Assembly: GCF_013213975.1 (NCBI RefSeq)
Contig: NZ_JABSST010000020.1
Coordinates: 1 to 40,345 of the forward strand
DNA: 40,345 bases
Direction: 5' to 3'
Source: Winogradskyella sp.
GTDB taxonomy: Bacteria > Bacteroidota > Bacteroidia > Flavobacteriales > Flavobacteriaceae
This document shows, in pieces, positions 7,600 through 16,706 of this stretch. Made by a program: the position numbers and the translations under genes. Within the stretch, counting starts at the first letter, position 1, and every line of letters starts with the position of its first letter. A model generated the notes under the pieces. It searched no databases and had not been told where the DNA came from. It was given only the letters and a program-made list of their open reading frames with translations.

Positions 7600-8880
7600 G
7601 TCGATTTCGTTAAAAATAATTAAGCTTTGATTACGGTAATTAAAGAAAAACAAAATCGCTTCGCTGCGACCAGCAAATTTTATAATGATAATTTTAAGTG
7701 GAGTTTGGTAAATATGATATTTCTGAAATTCCTCTTTTTTGTTAACAATACTTAATTTTTGGAAAAGATGAGGTTAATTCTTTCTTTTTAATGATATCTC
7801 CAGGAGTATCCTCTAGAGTCGTATTATCCTTTTCGTTAGGTTAATAGATAAAACGACTAATCCTGACAACCGTTGGATATACACCATTGGTCATATCTGG
7901 ATCGAGGTAATATTTTTGACCAGCAAAGGCAAATTCTCTTAGGACATCGTAAGAGTTTATTTTAATGAATCCATCTGGTGTGGCATTCATTTTAAGTTCA
8001 GGATTAACAAAGAGGCTTTTTAGGTTAATTTTTTCTGTTTTGCTGTAATCTGTTTGTTCTGAGGTTAAAGCTTTAACGGTGTAACCTCGTTGACGAAGCA
8101 TTTTTATCATTCCCTTTTCAACTGATAAATGGGCTGCTCCAATACCTGTAAAAACAGATTTTTAGGTATTAACTCCGCCAATGAACTCACCATGTTTTCA
8201 TTTCTAATAAAGAGTGTATTTTCTCTGTAGAATTCAGTGTTTGCTCCTGCACTTATGCAATCTAATTAGATCTAAACTATGGTCACGATGTAAATTCTCT
8301 TGGATTAAATAAGGGTTTTCTTTAGCGTAGACCTTTTGCAGCCATGGATCTATATCTTTTTTATTTGCATTGTAAGCTACTTTTGTAGTTATGTAACGCG
8401 ATTCTGCTAAATCTTCTAGTCTATAAATTGGTTTTCCACTTTTCTTTCCTGCCTGAAAAATAGACATATCAAGATAGGTTTCTTCTTCAAAATTATCAGA
8501 AGCATTATTCTTTCGATATAAATAGGTATTCACAGTACCGGTGTCCATGCGTACTGAAGCACGAACTGCCATTTTCTCAGGATGCGTTAATTTAAACAGG
8601 TTGGTGTAAAACTCGCTTCTGTAATTATTGAAAAAACTATTCTCACCATGCATCCTACCATAATTAAGTCTTGGCCACGTTGATGGATCAGAGTCTAGAG
8701 CAATGCATTCACTTTCGTTAAGCGCTTTATAAAAGACATCGTCTAACCTAAAGGCTACTATTTTACTTACATGCATTGTGCTTAGTGGTAAGATGGCTCT
8801 TTTAAACCGTTATCAGTAATTTCCCAAAGAAGGCTTTGGTTTTTACGCAATAAAAAACAAGTTATTGATATGTTTAACAC
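7600..8880 (-). pseudogene. Decayed TraB/GumN-family gene
   Basis: Two track ORFs (7841-8110 and 8234-8776) and several out-of-frame pieces read as one protein. In order on the minus strand they are: QSLLWEITDNGLKEPSY (about 8850-8790, ends in a stop); TMHVSK...RLDDVFYKAL (from 8776); DCISAGANTEFYREN and LFIRNENMVSSLAELIP (about 8262-8165, shifted frame); SVFTGIGAAHL...KGMIKMLRQRGYTVKALT (to about 8060); and, after an in-frame TAA at 7841, LEDTPGDIIKKKELTSSFP and KYHIYQTPLKIIIIKFAGR down to about 7650. LLW-I-x-x-GLKEPSYL and xTMHVS are TraB/GumN hallmarks. At least three frameshifts and one stop are needed. The intact family is a secreted or membrane putative protease-like fold. Exact ends are uncertain. 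Confidence 0.82.
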
Positions 8881-9062
8881 GAAAAGTATAAGATTTTTTT
8901 ACCTGTTGTCAATGATTATGACTTATAACGATGTTTAAATACCTAAAACAGCCCTAGCCAAAATGTAAAACGCTTTCTAAAACTAAATTATTAGATATTC
9001 CAAACGATGATGATATAAATAAAACCAATAGTTATAATTAGTACTCATTGCCATTTGTGTTG

Positions 9063-9070
9063 TATTTTTG
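9063..9070 (+). promoter_or_regulatory. Candidate -7 box upstream of hemH
   Basis: TATTTTTG matches TAnnTTTG and lies 15 nt before the hemH ATG, which would give a very short leader. No TTG is found at the ideal 19-bp spacing. Confidence 0.35.
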
Positions 9071-9085
9071 TTTTTGAAAAATTGA

Positions 9086-10129
9086 ATGATGAAAAAAGGA
9101 ATATTACTAGTAAATTTAGGATCACCAGATAGTCCAGAGCCTAAGGACGTTAAAAAATATCTCGATGAGTTTTTAATGGATGAACGCGTCATAGATCTTC
9201 CGACGTGGGCAAGGACAATTCTTGTAAAAGGAATTATTTTAAATACCAGACCAAAAGCATCTGCCAAAGCGTATAAAAAGATATGGTGGGAACAAGGGTC
9301 ACCATTAATAGTGCTATCTGAGCGTTTGCAAGAAAAGGTACAGGCTAAAGTCAATTACCCTGTGGCCTTAGCTATGCGTTATGGAAGTATGACGCTTAAA
9401 AATGGCATTCAAGAATTGGTAGATAAGGGATGTACAGCGATTAAAACTATCCCATTATATCCTCAATTTGCAATGGCAACTACAGAAACTATTGATGTAA
9501 AAGTAGACGATATTGTTGCTGAGTATTTTCCACAAGTTACTATTACGAAAACACCAGCATTCTATAATCGAGAAGATTATATCAATGTGCTGTCTAATAG
9601 CATAGCAGAACGGCTAGAAGGATTAGATTATGAACACATACTGTTCAGTTATCATGGTGTACCTGAGCGTCATATTCGTAAAAGTGATATTACTAATGGA
9701 AATTGTAAAATGAATGGTAAATGTTGCTTTAAAATGGGTAGTAAGCAGCATGAATTCTGCTATCGCCATCAATGTGAAATTACCACTGTAAATGTCGCTA
9801 AAAAATTAGGGCTTAAGAACGACACCTATTCTACAACCTTCCAATCCCGATTAGGTTTTGATCCATGGTTAAAGCCTTATACCGATCGAACCATTGAACG
9901 TATGGGTAAAGAAGGCACTAAGAAAATGGCTATTGTTACCCCAGCATTTGTAAGTGATTGTTTAGAAACCTTAGAGGAAATAGCAATGGAAGGGGAAGAA
10001 ATTTTCCACGAAGTAGGCGGTAAGGAATTTACTGTGATTCCATGTTTAAATGAACGTGACGATTTTGCTCAAGTTTTAGCTAATATGATTGAAGAATGGG
10101 CCGCTTTGGATGAAACAGTAGCCGTGTAA
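9086..10129 (+). CDS. hemH: Ferrochelatase HemH
   Basis: It inserts Fe(II) into protoporphyrin IX to make protohaem, the last step of the pathway. At 347 aa it has normal length. Motifs are KKGILLVNLGSPDSPEP at the start, IPLYPQFAMATT, ILFSYHGVPERHIRKSD with the metal-site His near residue 193, YSTTFQSRLGFDPWLKPYT, and VTPAFVSDCLETLEEI with the active-site Glu. A Cys-rich stretch GNCKMNGKCCFKMG plus YRHQCE occurs near residues 209-233; similar Cys-containing inserts are seen in some bacterial ferrochelatases, and a metal-binding role is not shown by the sequence. It starts ATGATG; the first ATG is used. Its TAA directly abuts the MATE gene start. Confidence 0.97.
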   Translation: MMKKGILLVNLGSPDSPEPKDVKKYLDEFLMDERVIDLPTWARTILVKGIILNTRPKASAKAYKKIWWEQGSPLIVLSERLQEKVQAKVNYPVALAMRYGSMTLKNGIQELVDKGCTAIKTIPLYPQFAMATTETIDVKVDDIVAEYFPQVTITKTPAFYNREDYINVLSNSIAERLEGLDYEHILFSYHGVPERHIRKSDITNGNCKMNGKCCFKMGSKQHEFCYRHQCEITTVNVAKKLGLKNDTYSTTFQSRLGFDPWLKPYTDRTIERMGKEGTKKMAIVTPAFVSDCLETLEEIAMEGEEIFHEVGGKEFTVIPCLNERDDFAQVLANMIEEWAALDETVAV

Positions 10130-11485
10130 ATGGCTAAGGTATCTTCAACAGATCTAGGCACTCAGCCAATTGGGGAATTACTCATAAAACAAGCCGTACC
10201 TGCATCTATCGGTATTTTGGTAATGTCTCTAAATATACTTGTAGATACAATATTTGTAGGGAATTGGATTGGGCCAACAGCAATCGCAGCGATTAATGTT
10301 GTACTGCCTGTATCGTTTTTTATTGCTGCTTTAGGTATGGCAATTGGTGTCGGTGGCTCCTCAATTATTTCTCGTGCCTTGGGTGCTAATAATCAACTTA
10401 AAGCTGGCAAGACCTTTGGAAATCAGATTACCTTGACGGTAATAATCACTACTGTTTTTGTTTTCTTTGGGTTGTGGTATATCAATGATCTCATTCCTGC
10501 TTTTGGTGGTAAAGGAGAGATTTTTAGTCCGGCTAAAATCTATTATCGTATTGTTCTTTATGGGGTTCCTATCCTAGCGCTTTGTATGATGGGTAACACC
10601 GTGATTCGAGCAGAAGGCAAACCAAAGTTTGCCATGTATGCTATGATGTTTCCTTCTGTGGGTAACCTACTTTTAGATATTTTATTTATAAAGATTTTTG
10701 ACTTTGGTATGGCAGGTGCTGCTTGGGCTACTACAGGATCTTACATACTTTGTTTTCTATTTATTCTATGGTTTTTCTTGTCTAAAAATTCCGAGCTAAA
10801 AATTAATTTTAAAAATTTTGGACTAGACTTACCGATCGTTAAAGAAATTGGTTCTCTTGGGTTTGTAACCCTTGTAAGGCAAGCCATTATAAGCGTTACT
10901 TACCTATTAATGAATAATATACTATTTGACCTTGGTGGTGAGACCTCAGTAACTGCTTATGCCATTGTAGCAAGAATGCTTATGTTTGCCTTGTTTCCTG
11001 TATATGGTATTACGCAAGGTTTCTTGCCTATCGCAGGCTTTAATTATGGGGCAGAACACTATAAACGCGTCAGGGAAACTATAACCACAGCTATTAAATA
11101 CGGTATTTTACTAGCAGCAGTAGTATTTATATTTTTAATGATATTTCCAGATGCTATTACAAGGTTGTTTACACAAGACCCAAATGTATTAGAAGAGACA
11201 CCTTCTGCAATGCGATGGGTGTTTGCAGCAACACCTATAATTGGTATTCAACTTATTGGTGCTGCCTATTTTCAGGCTATAGGAAAAGCGATTCCAGCCT
11301 TGTTGTTAACGCTCGCGCGACAGGGCTTTTTCTTTGTTCCTCTAATACTGATTTTGCCTAAGTTTTATGGAGAATTGGGTGTATGGATGGCTTTTCCAAT
11401 ATCAGATGTTTTGGCCACATTGGTCACTGTATATTTTCTTCATAGAGAGGTGAAGTTAAATTTGTTACCAAAGGAGAACAACTAA
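10130..11485 (+). CDS. MATE-family multidrug/Na+ antiporter
   Basis: This 451-aa integral membrane protein has twelve hydrophobic segments and the two-fold MATE pattern. The N-half begins IGELLIKQAVPASIGILVMSLNILVDTIFVGNWIG and contains ALGMAIGVGGSSIISRALGANN. The C-half has the repeat-equivalent ITQGFLPIAGFNYGAEHYKRVRE. MATE proteins export cationic compounds using H+ or Na+ gradients across the inner membrane; the substrate cannot be read here. It starts at the base after the hemH stop (TAAATG), so the two are surely co-transcribed and probably translationally coupled. Export of porphyrin or toxic intermediates is an idea from position only. Confidence 0.95.
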   Translation: MAKVSSTDLGTQPIGELLIKQAVPASIGILVMSLNILVDTIFVGNWIGPTAIAAINVVLPVSFFIAALGMAIGVGGSSIISRALGANNQLKAGKTFGNQITLTVIITTVFVFFGLWYINDLIPAFGGKGEIFSPAKIYYRIVLYGVPILALCMMGNTVIRAEGKPKFAMYAMMFPSVGNLLLDILFIKIFDFGMAGAAWATTGSYILCFLFILWFFLSKNSELKINFKNFGLDLPIVKEIGSLGFVTLVRQAIISVTYLLMNNILFDLGGETSVTAYAIVARMLMFALFPVYGITQGFLPIAGFNYGAEHYKRVRETITTAIKYGILLAAVVFIFLMIFPDAITRLFTQDPNVLEETPSAMRWVFAATPIIGIQLIGAAYFQAIGKAIPALLLTLARQGFFFVPLILILPKFYGELGVWMAFPISDVLATLVTVYFLHREVKLNLLPKENN

Positions 11486-11532
11486 TATTTAATCCGTAAT
11501 TTTAGAATTGTACAATTAACAATTAAAAAAAA

Positions 11533-14500
11533 ATGAAATTCCTAACCATTTTCTCAGTTTTATTATTGTCATTATTTACGCTTAATCTTCAAGCTCAAAA
11601 TTTCCAAGAACCTGATTACGATGCCTTAGAATATAGACTTTTAGGACCTTTTAGAGGAGGTCGAAGTGCTGCAGTAACAGGTGTGCCAAATCAGCCTAAT
11701 TTGTATTACTTCGGTGCTGCGGGAGGTGGTATATGGAAGACAACAAATGGAGGACGCGAGTGGGAAAATATATCTGATGGTTATTTTGGTGGAAGTATTG
11801 GATCGATAGCAGTCTCAAAAAGCGATCCAAATATATTGTACGTTGGTGGCGGTGAGAAGACAGTACGAGGAAATGTGTCTTCGGGATATGGTATTTGGAA
11901 AAGTGAGGATGCTGGTAAAACCTGGATATCTTCGGGATTAAAGAATTCAAGACATGTGCCGAGAATCGCTATTCATCCAACAGATCACAATATTGTTTAT
12001 GCTGGAGTCATGGGAAATATTTATAAACCAACGCAAGAGCGCGGTGTCTATAAAAGTACTGATGGTGGTAAAACCTGGATAAAAACCTTATTCGCTAATG
12101 AGCATGCTGGTGTTGTTGATTTAATTATAGATCCAACTAATCCTAGAATTTTATATGCTTCGACATGGCGTGTGCGTCGTACACCTTACAGTTTAAGTTC
12201 TGGTGGTGAAGGCTCGGCCTTATGGAAAAGTACAGATAGTGGTGAAACTTGGACTGAAATTTCCACCAAAAAAGGATTTCCTGATGGCATTTTAGGGATA
12301 ATTGGTGTTACAGTATCACCTGTAAATAACCAACGGGTTTGGGCCATGGTAGAAAATAAAGATAAAGGTGGCTTGTATCGAAGTGAGGATGGAGGAGAAA
12401 CTTGGTCTCAAGTAAATTCTGAGCGTAAATTGCGTCAGCGTGCATGGTATTACACAAGAGTTTATGCAGATACTGAAGATGTTGATAAGGTATATGTATT
12501 AAACGTACGTTATCACAAAAGTACTGATGGTGGCAAAACATTCAGTACCTATAATGCTCCTCATGGAGACCACCATGATTTATGGATTGCTCCTGAGGAT
12601 CCACATCGTATGATTATTGGTGATGATGGTGGTGCACAAGTTACTTTTGATGGTGGTGAAACATGGAGTACCTATCATAATCAACCGACATCGCAGTTCT
12701 ATCGTGTGACCACAGATAATACTTTTCCATATCGAATATATGTAGCCCAACAAGATAATTCTACGATTAGAATTCCGCATCGCACAGATAGCTATTCTAT
12801 ATCTGAAGACGATTGGGAATCTACAGCTGGTGGTGAATCCGCGCATATCGCTGTTGATCCAGAAGATAATGATATTGTGTACGGTGGTAGTTATGACGGT
12901 TACCTCACGCGCGTAAATCATAAGACAGGAACCGTAAGGGCGATTAATGTTTGGCCAGATAACCCAATGGGTCATGGCGCAGAGGGCATGAAGTATCGTT
13001 TTCAATGGAATTTCCCAATCATATTTTCAAAGCATAATCCAAATCGATTATATACTTTTTCACAGCATGTCCATGTTACCGAAAATGAGGGGCAGTCCTG
13101 GGATATAATAAGTCCAGATTTAACGCGAAGTGATCCTGAAAAATTAAAATCTTCTGGTGGTCCGATTACACAAGATAATACTTCAGTAGAGTATTACTGT
13201 ACCATTTTTGCAGCTCAGGAATCTCCACTTAAGGAAGGTTTACTTTGGGTTGGAAGTGATGATGGTCTAATTCATATTACCCAAGATGGTGGTAAAACTT
13301 GGGACAATATCACACCAAAAGGAATGCCAGAATGGATGATGATTAATAGTATTGAACCTAGTGCCTTTGATGAAGGCACTTGTTATGTGGCTGGCACTAA
13401 ATATAAAACCGGTGATTTTACTCCTTATCTCTATAAAACCACAGACTATGGTAAATCTTGGAAAAAGATTACCAATGGTATAAATGGAGAACATTTTACA
13501 AGAGTTTTACGAGAAGATCCAAAACGCAAAGGGTTGCTTTATGCGGGTACAGAAACAGGAATGTACATTTCCTTTAATGATGGTAATAATTGGAAACCAT
13601 TTCAGTTGAATTTGCCAGTAGTTCCAATAACTGATTTAACCATTAAGGATAACAACTTAATTGTTGCCACTCAAGGTAGAAGTTTATGGATGATAGACGA
13701 CTTATCAGTTATTCATCAATTGTATGATGCAGATTTAAGCAAACATATGTTGTTTAAACCTAAAGACACTTACCGTATGCGAGGTGGAAGTTTTAAGGGA
13801 AGCAAAACAGCAGGAATCAATCACCCAAATGGTGTTATCACATACTTTAATCTCAAAGATTTAAAAGACGATGATAAGGTGTCCTTAACTTATTTTGACA
13901 CTAAAGGCGATACCATCAAAACCTTTTCTAACAAGAGTAAGAAAAACAAGTTGACCGTTAAGAATGGGGCTAATCAGTTTGTTTGGAATATGACTTATGA
14001 TGGTGCTGAACGCTTAAAAGGCATGATTTTATGGTGGGCGAGTTTAGAGGGGCCGAGAGCCACACCAGGACAATACAAAGTTAGTCTTAAGGTAAATGAC
14101 CAAGAGCAATCGCAAATGTTTACGATTCTTGCAGATCCTAGAGCAGAAAGTACTTTGGCTGATATGCAAAAGCAGTTTGACTTTATTGAAAGCGTTAATA
14201 AAACTATGGATGAAGCCCATAAATCCATTAAAAAGATTAGAAATATCAATAGTCAATTAGGTGCGTTTCAAAAGCAATATAAGGACGATAAGAACGTGAA
14301 AGAGCTGGTTGAAAAAGCGAAAGAACTACAAGAGCAGCTTTCTAATATTGAAAAGCAATTATACCAAACTAAAAATAGAAGTGGACAAGACCCGTTAAAT
14401 TTTCCAATCCGATTAACTAATAAACTAGGACATTTAAATTCATTAGTTCGTATGGGAGATTTTGCGCCGACCGATCAAGATGTTGCAGTAAAGAATGAGT

Positions 14501-14619
14501 TAACGGCTAAAATTGAAAAGCAACTAACAGCTTTTAATACCATATTAAAAGATGAGGTGAGGGCCTTTAACACCGCATTTAATGCAAAAAAATTGAATTA
14601 CTTATTCGTTGAGGATTAA
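11533..14619 (+). CDS. Secreted BNR/Asp-box repeat (sortilin/VPS10-like) protein
   Basis: This 1028-aa protein has an N-terminal signal peptide (MKFLTIFSVLLLSLFTLNLQAQ) and a long beta-propeller region to about residue 740. That region carries many Asp-box repeats of the S-x-D-x-G-x-T-W type: SEDAGKTW, STDGGKTW, STDSGETW, SEDGGETW, TQDGGKTW and TTDYGKSW. From about residue 870 to the end the sequence turns helical and charged, with coiled-coil-like segments (VEKAKELQEQLSNIEKQL). Homologues are often annotated as glycosyl hydrolase or VPS10 domain proteins. No catalytic triad of sialidases is evident, and it may be a peptide- or protein-binding periplasmic propeller. No type IX secretion tail is obvious. 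It overlaps hemJ by one base. Confidence 0.92.
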   Translation: MKFLTIFSVLLLSLFTLNLQAQNFQEPDYDALEYRLLGPFRGGRSAAVTGVPNQPNLYYFGAAGGGIWKTTNGGREWENISDGYFGGSIGSIAVSKSDPNILYVGGGEKTVRGNVSSGYGIWKSEDAGKTWISSGLKNSRHVPRIAIHPTDHNIVYAGVMGNIYKPTQERGVYKSTDGGKTWIKTLFANEHAGVVDLIIDPTNPRILYASTWRVRRTPYSLSSGGEGSALWKSTDSGETWTEISTKKGFPDGILGIIGVTVSPVNNQRVWAMVENKDKGGLYRSEDGGETWSQVNSERKLRQRAWYYTRVYADTEDVDKVYVLNVRYHKSTDGGKTFSTYNAPHGDHHDLWIAPEDPHRMIIGDDGGAQVTFDGGETWSTYHNQPTSQFYRVTTDNTFPYRIYVAQQDNSTIRIPHRTDSYSISEDDWESTAGGESAHIAVDPEDNDIVYGGSYDGYLTRVNHKTGTVRAINVWPDNPMGHGAEGMKYRFQWNFPIIFSKHNPNRLYTFSQHVHVTENEGQSWDIISPDLTRSDPEKLKSSGGPITQDNTSVEYYCTIFAAQESPLKEGLLWVGSDDGLIHITQDGGKTWDNITPKGMPEWMMINSIEPSAFDEGTCYVAGTKYKTGDFTPYLYKTTDYGKSWKKITNGINGEHFTRVLREDPKRKGLLYAGTETGMYISFNDGNNWKPFQLNLPVVPITDLTIKDNNLIVATQGRSLWMIDDLSVIHQLYDADLSKHMLFKPKDTYRMRGGSFKGSKTAGINHPNGVITYFNLKDLKDDDKVSLTYFDTKGDTIKTFSNKSKKNKLTVKNGANQFVWNMTYDGAERLKGMILWWASLEGPRATPGQYKVSLKVNDQEQSQMFTILADPRAESTLADMQKQFDFIESVNKTMDEAHKSIKKIRNINSQLGAFQKQYKDDKNVKELVEKAKELQEQLSNIEKQLYQTKNRSGQDPLNFPIRLTNKLGHLNSLVRMGDFAPTDQDVAVKNELTAKIEKQLTAFNTILKDEVRAFNTAFNAKKLNYLFVED

Positions 14620-15164
14620 TGGAATATAATTATATAAAATCCCTACATCTTATTTTTGTTATCACATGGTTTGCAGGATTGTTTTATATACCAAGGTTGT
14701 TTGTATATCAGATTGAAGCATTTCACAAACCTTCTCCAGATAAGGAAATTTTGGGGAAGCAGCTAAAACTAATGGCTAAGCGGTTGTGGTTTATTATTAC
14801 TTGGCCTTCGGCAATTTTAGCAACACTTTTTGCTATTTGGCTTCTCATTTTGGCCCCTTCATGGCTAGAACAAGGATGGATGCATGTAAAATTGGCCTTT
14901 GTTGTATTGCTTTTTCTGTATCATTATAAGACTCATATCTATTACAAACAACTCCAAAATGATATTGTAAAAGTCTCTTCTAACTACATGCGCATTTGGA
15001 ACGAGGGCGCTACATTTATTTTATTTGCAGTGGTTTTCTTGGTGATTCTCAAGAGTTCAATTAATTGGATATTTGGGGTTATAGGTATTATAGTTTTAGG
15101 AATCTTGTTAATGCTAGGCTTTAGACTTTACAAAAAAATCAGATCTAAAAATCCAGAGGCCTAA
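14619..15164 (+). CDS. hemJ: Protoporphyrinogen IX oxidase HemJ (CopD/UPF0093 family)
   Basis: This 181-aa inner-membrane protein of the HemJ family would oxidise protoporphyrinogen IX to protoporphyrin IX, linking HemF to HemH. Hydrophobic helices occur near residues 6-26, 58-80, 86-104, 128-146 and 150-168. The conserved early His is in IKSLHLIFVITWFAGLFYIPRLFVY (residue 11), and the conserved Lys follows GWMHVKLAF near residue 91; both are invariant in the family. The start ATG overlaps the TAA of the BNR protein (TAATG). No HemG or HemY is visible, so this is probably the PPO of this organism. Naming rests on the strong N-terminal signature. Confidence 0.9.
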   Translation: MEYNYIKSLHLIFVITWFAGLFYIPRLFVYQIEAFHKPSPDKEILGKQLKLMAKRLWFIITWPSAILATLFAIWLLILAPSWLEQGWMHVKLAFVVLLFLYHYKTHIYYKQLQNDIVKVSSNYMRIWNEGATFILFAVVFLVILKSSINWIFGVIGIIVLGILLMLGFRLYKKIRSKNPEA

Positions 15165-15204
15165 TTGGCTTGATTATTGCTATATTTAGTGAATTACTGA
15201 GCTA

Positions 15205-16659
15205 ATGAAAATAAAACAACTGTCGTTAAGAGCTAGAATATTTATAGCCATGATACTTTTGGTATTACTGGCTTCTATTTTAATTGCGGCTGTTACTATT
15301 TATCAGTATAATGAAGAGGCAAAAGACTATCACACCGAACGTTTAGAGCGCAAAGAACGTGCTATAAGACGAAGTATTGACTTTGCAATAAAGGAAACGA
15401 CCTATCCTGTAAATACAGAAAACATCCCGTTAATTTTTAAGAAAGAGATTTTTGATATTGATGCTATTCATAGCCTTCAAATCAATCTCTATGATATGGA
15501 AGGACAACTGTTAATTAGTTCTAAGCGAACCATTCAGAGCGATACGACCGAACGATGTTTAGATGCCGAAGTTTTAAACCAACTAGCAGGGACATTAGAT
15601 CATCGATTTGTATTTAAAAACCAAGAAAATGGTCAAAATTTTCAATCCTCATATTCTTATATCACTGATGGTCAATTCAAAAATTTAGCCATTTTAAACT
15701 TACCCTATTTAGAGAACGACGATTTCTTTAAAGAAGAGCGCAATGAGTTCTTATTGCGATTAGGTTTTGCTTATATCGCTATGATTTTAGCTGCTATTGT
15801 ATTTGCTTATTTTATTTCAAAATACATTACAAAGTCCTTAAAGACTATAAGTGATAAATTAAATGAAATTCGATTAGAGAAGCGCAATAAAAAGATAGAT
15901 ATAGCATCCTCTAGTGAAGAAATCGAAACACTTGTAAATTCATATAATAGTATGATTGATGAGTTGGAAGCTAGTGCCGTAAAATTAGCGACTAGTGAGC
16001 GTGAGCAAGCATGGAGAGAAATGGCCAAACAAGTTGCTCATGAAATTAAAAATCCACTTACACCAATGCGTTTAAGTGTACAAAGCTTTCAGCGAAAATT
16101 TGATCCCAAAGATGAAAATATTCATCAGAAAGTTCAGGAGTATAGTAATACTTTGATTCAACAAATAGACACTATGAGTTCTATTGCTTCGGCATTTTCA
16201 AATTTTGCAAAGATGCCTGCACAAAAGAGTGAAGAACTAGATGTAGTTTATATTGTAAAATTAGCCCTTGATATTTTTAATGAGCACTATATTTCTTTTG
16301 AAGCTGACGAAGCGGAAATCATTGCTAAATTTGATCGTACGCAGTTGATTAGAGTAGTTACTAATCTTGTTAAAAACGGTATTCAAGCTATTCCACTAGA
16401 TAGAGATAATCCTAAGATCGAAGTTAAAGTATTTGCAGATGGCGATTTGGTGAAAATTACTGTTGAAGATAATGGAACTGGTATAACAGAGGAAACAAAA
16501 TCGAAAATATTTGAACCTAAATTCACCACAAAATCAAGTGGTATGGGCTTAGGATTGGCAATGGTTAAAAACATTGTAGAAACTTACGATGGAAGTATTA
16601 CCTTTACATCGCAATATGGAGAAGGCACAATATTTACCGTCGCTTTCCCAAGGAAATAA
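15205..16659 (+). CDS. NtrY-like sensor histidine kinase with HAMP domain
   Basis: This 484-aa kinase has TM1 at about 10-32 and a periplasmic sensor of about 150 residues. TM2 is at about 182-204 (FAYIAMILAAIVFAYF). A HAMP linker follows, then the phospho-acceptor H-box MAKQVAHEIKNPLTPMRLSVQSF near residue 278, N-box RVVTNLVKNGIQAIP, G1 VEDNGTGI and G2 SSGMGLGLAMVKNIV. The VAHEIKNPLTPM form is that of the NtrY group. No response regulator is adjacent, so it is an orphan kinase in this window. A TATATTTA sequence 24 nt upstream is a near match to a -7 box. The signal is unknown. Confidence 0.94.
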   Translation: MKIKQLSLRARIFIAMILLVLLASILIAAVTIYQYNEEAKDYHTERLERKERAIRRSIDFAIKETTYPVNTENIPLIFKKEIFDIDAIHSLQINLYDMEGQLLISSKRTIQSDTTERCLDAEVLNQLAGTLDHRFVFKNQENGQNFQSSYSYITDGQFKNLAILNLPYLENDDFFKEERNEFLLRLGFAYIAMILAAIVFAYFISKYITKSLKTISDKLNEIRLEKRNKKIDIASSSEEIETLVNSYNSMIDELEASAVKLATSEREQAWREMAKQVAHEIKNPLTPMRLSVQSFQRKFDPKDENIHQKVQEYSNTLIQQIDTMSSIASAFSNFAKMPAQKSEELDVVYIVKLALDIFNEHYISFEADEAEIIAKFDRTQLIRVVTNLVKNGIQAIPLDRDNPKIEVKVFADGDLVKITVEDNGTGITEETKSKIFEPKFTTKSSGMGLGLAMVKNIVETYDGSITFTSQYGEGTIFTVAFPRK

Positions 16660-16706
16660 TCTAATTACTAGTCAAATCTTAGGGTTTATTAATCAAACAA
16701 ATTCAC

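Noticed and set aside
8983-9354. Track ORF of 123 aa on the minus strand
   Set aside because: It overlaps the hemH start antisense and shows no protein-like character.
11506-11517. Perfect 12-bp palindrome AATTGTACAATT before the BNR gene
   Set aside because: It lies in very AT-rich DNA without a clear promoter box nearby, and perfect palindromes of this length and composition can arise by chance.
11696-14256. Several minus-strand ORFs (11696, 12308, 12580, 13267, 13995, 14044)
   Set aside because: All are antisense shadows of the 1028-aa BNR protein, rich in His/Tyr/Ile from the repeated Asp-box codons.
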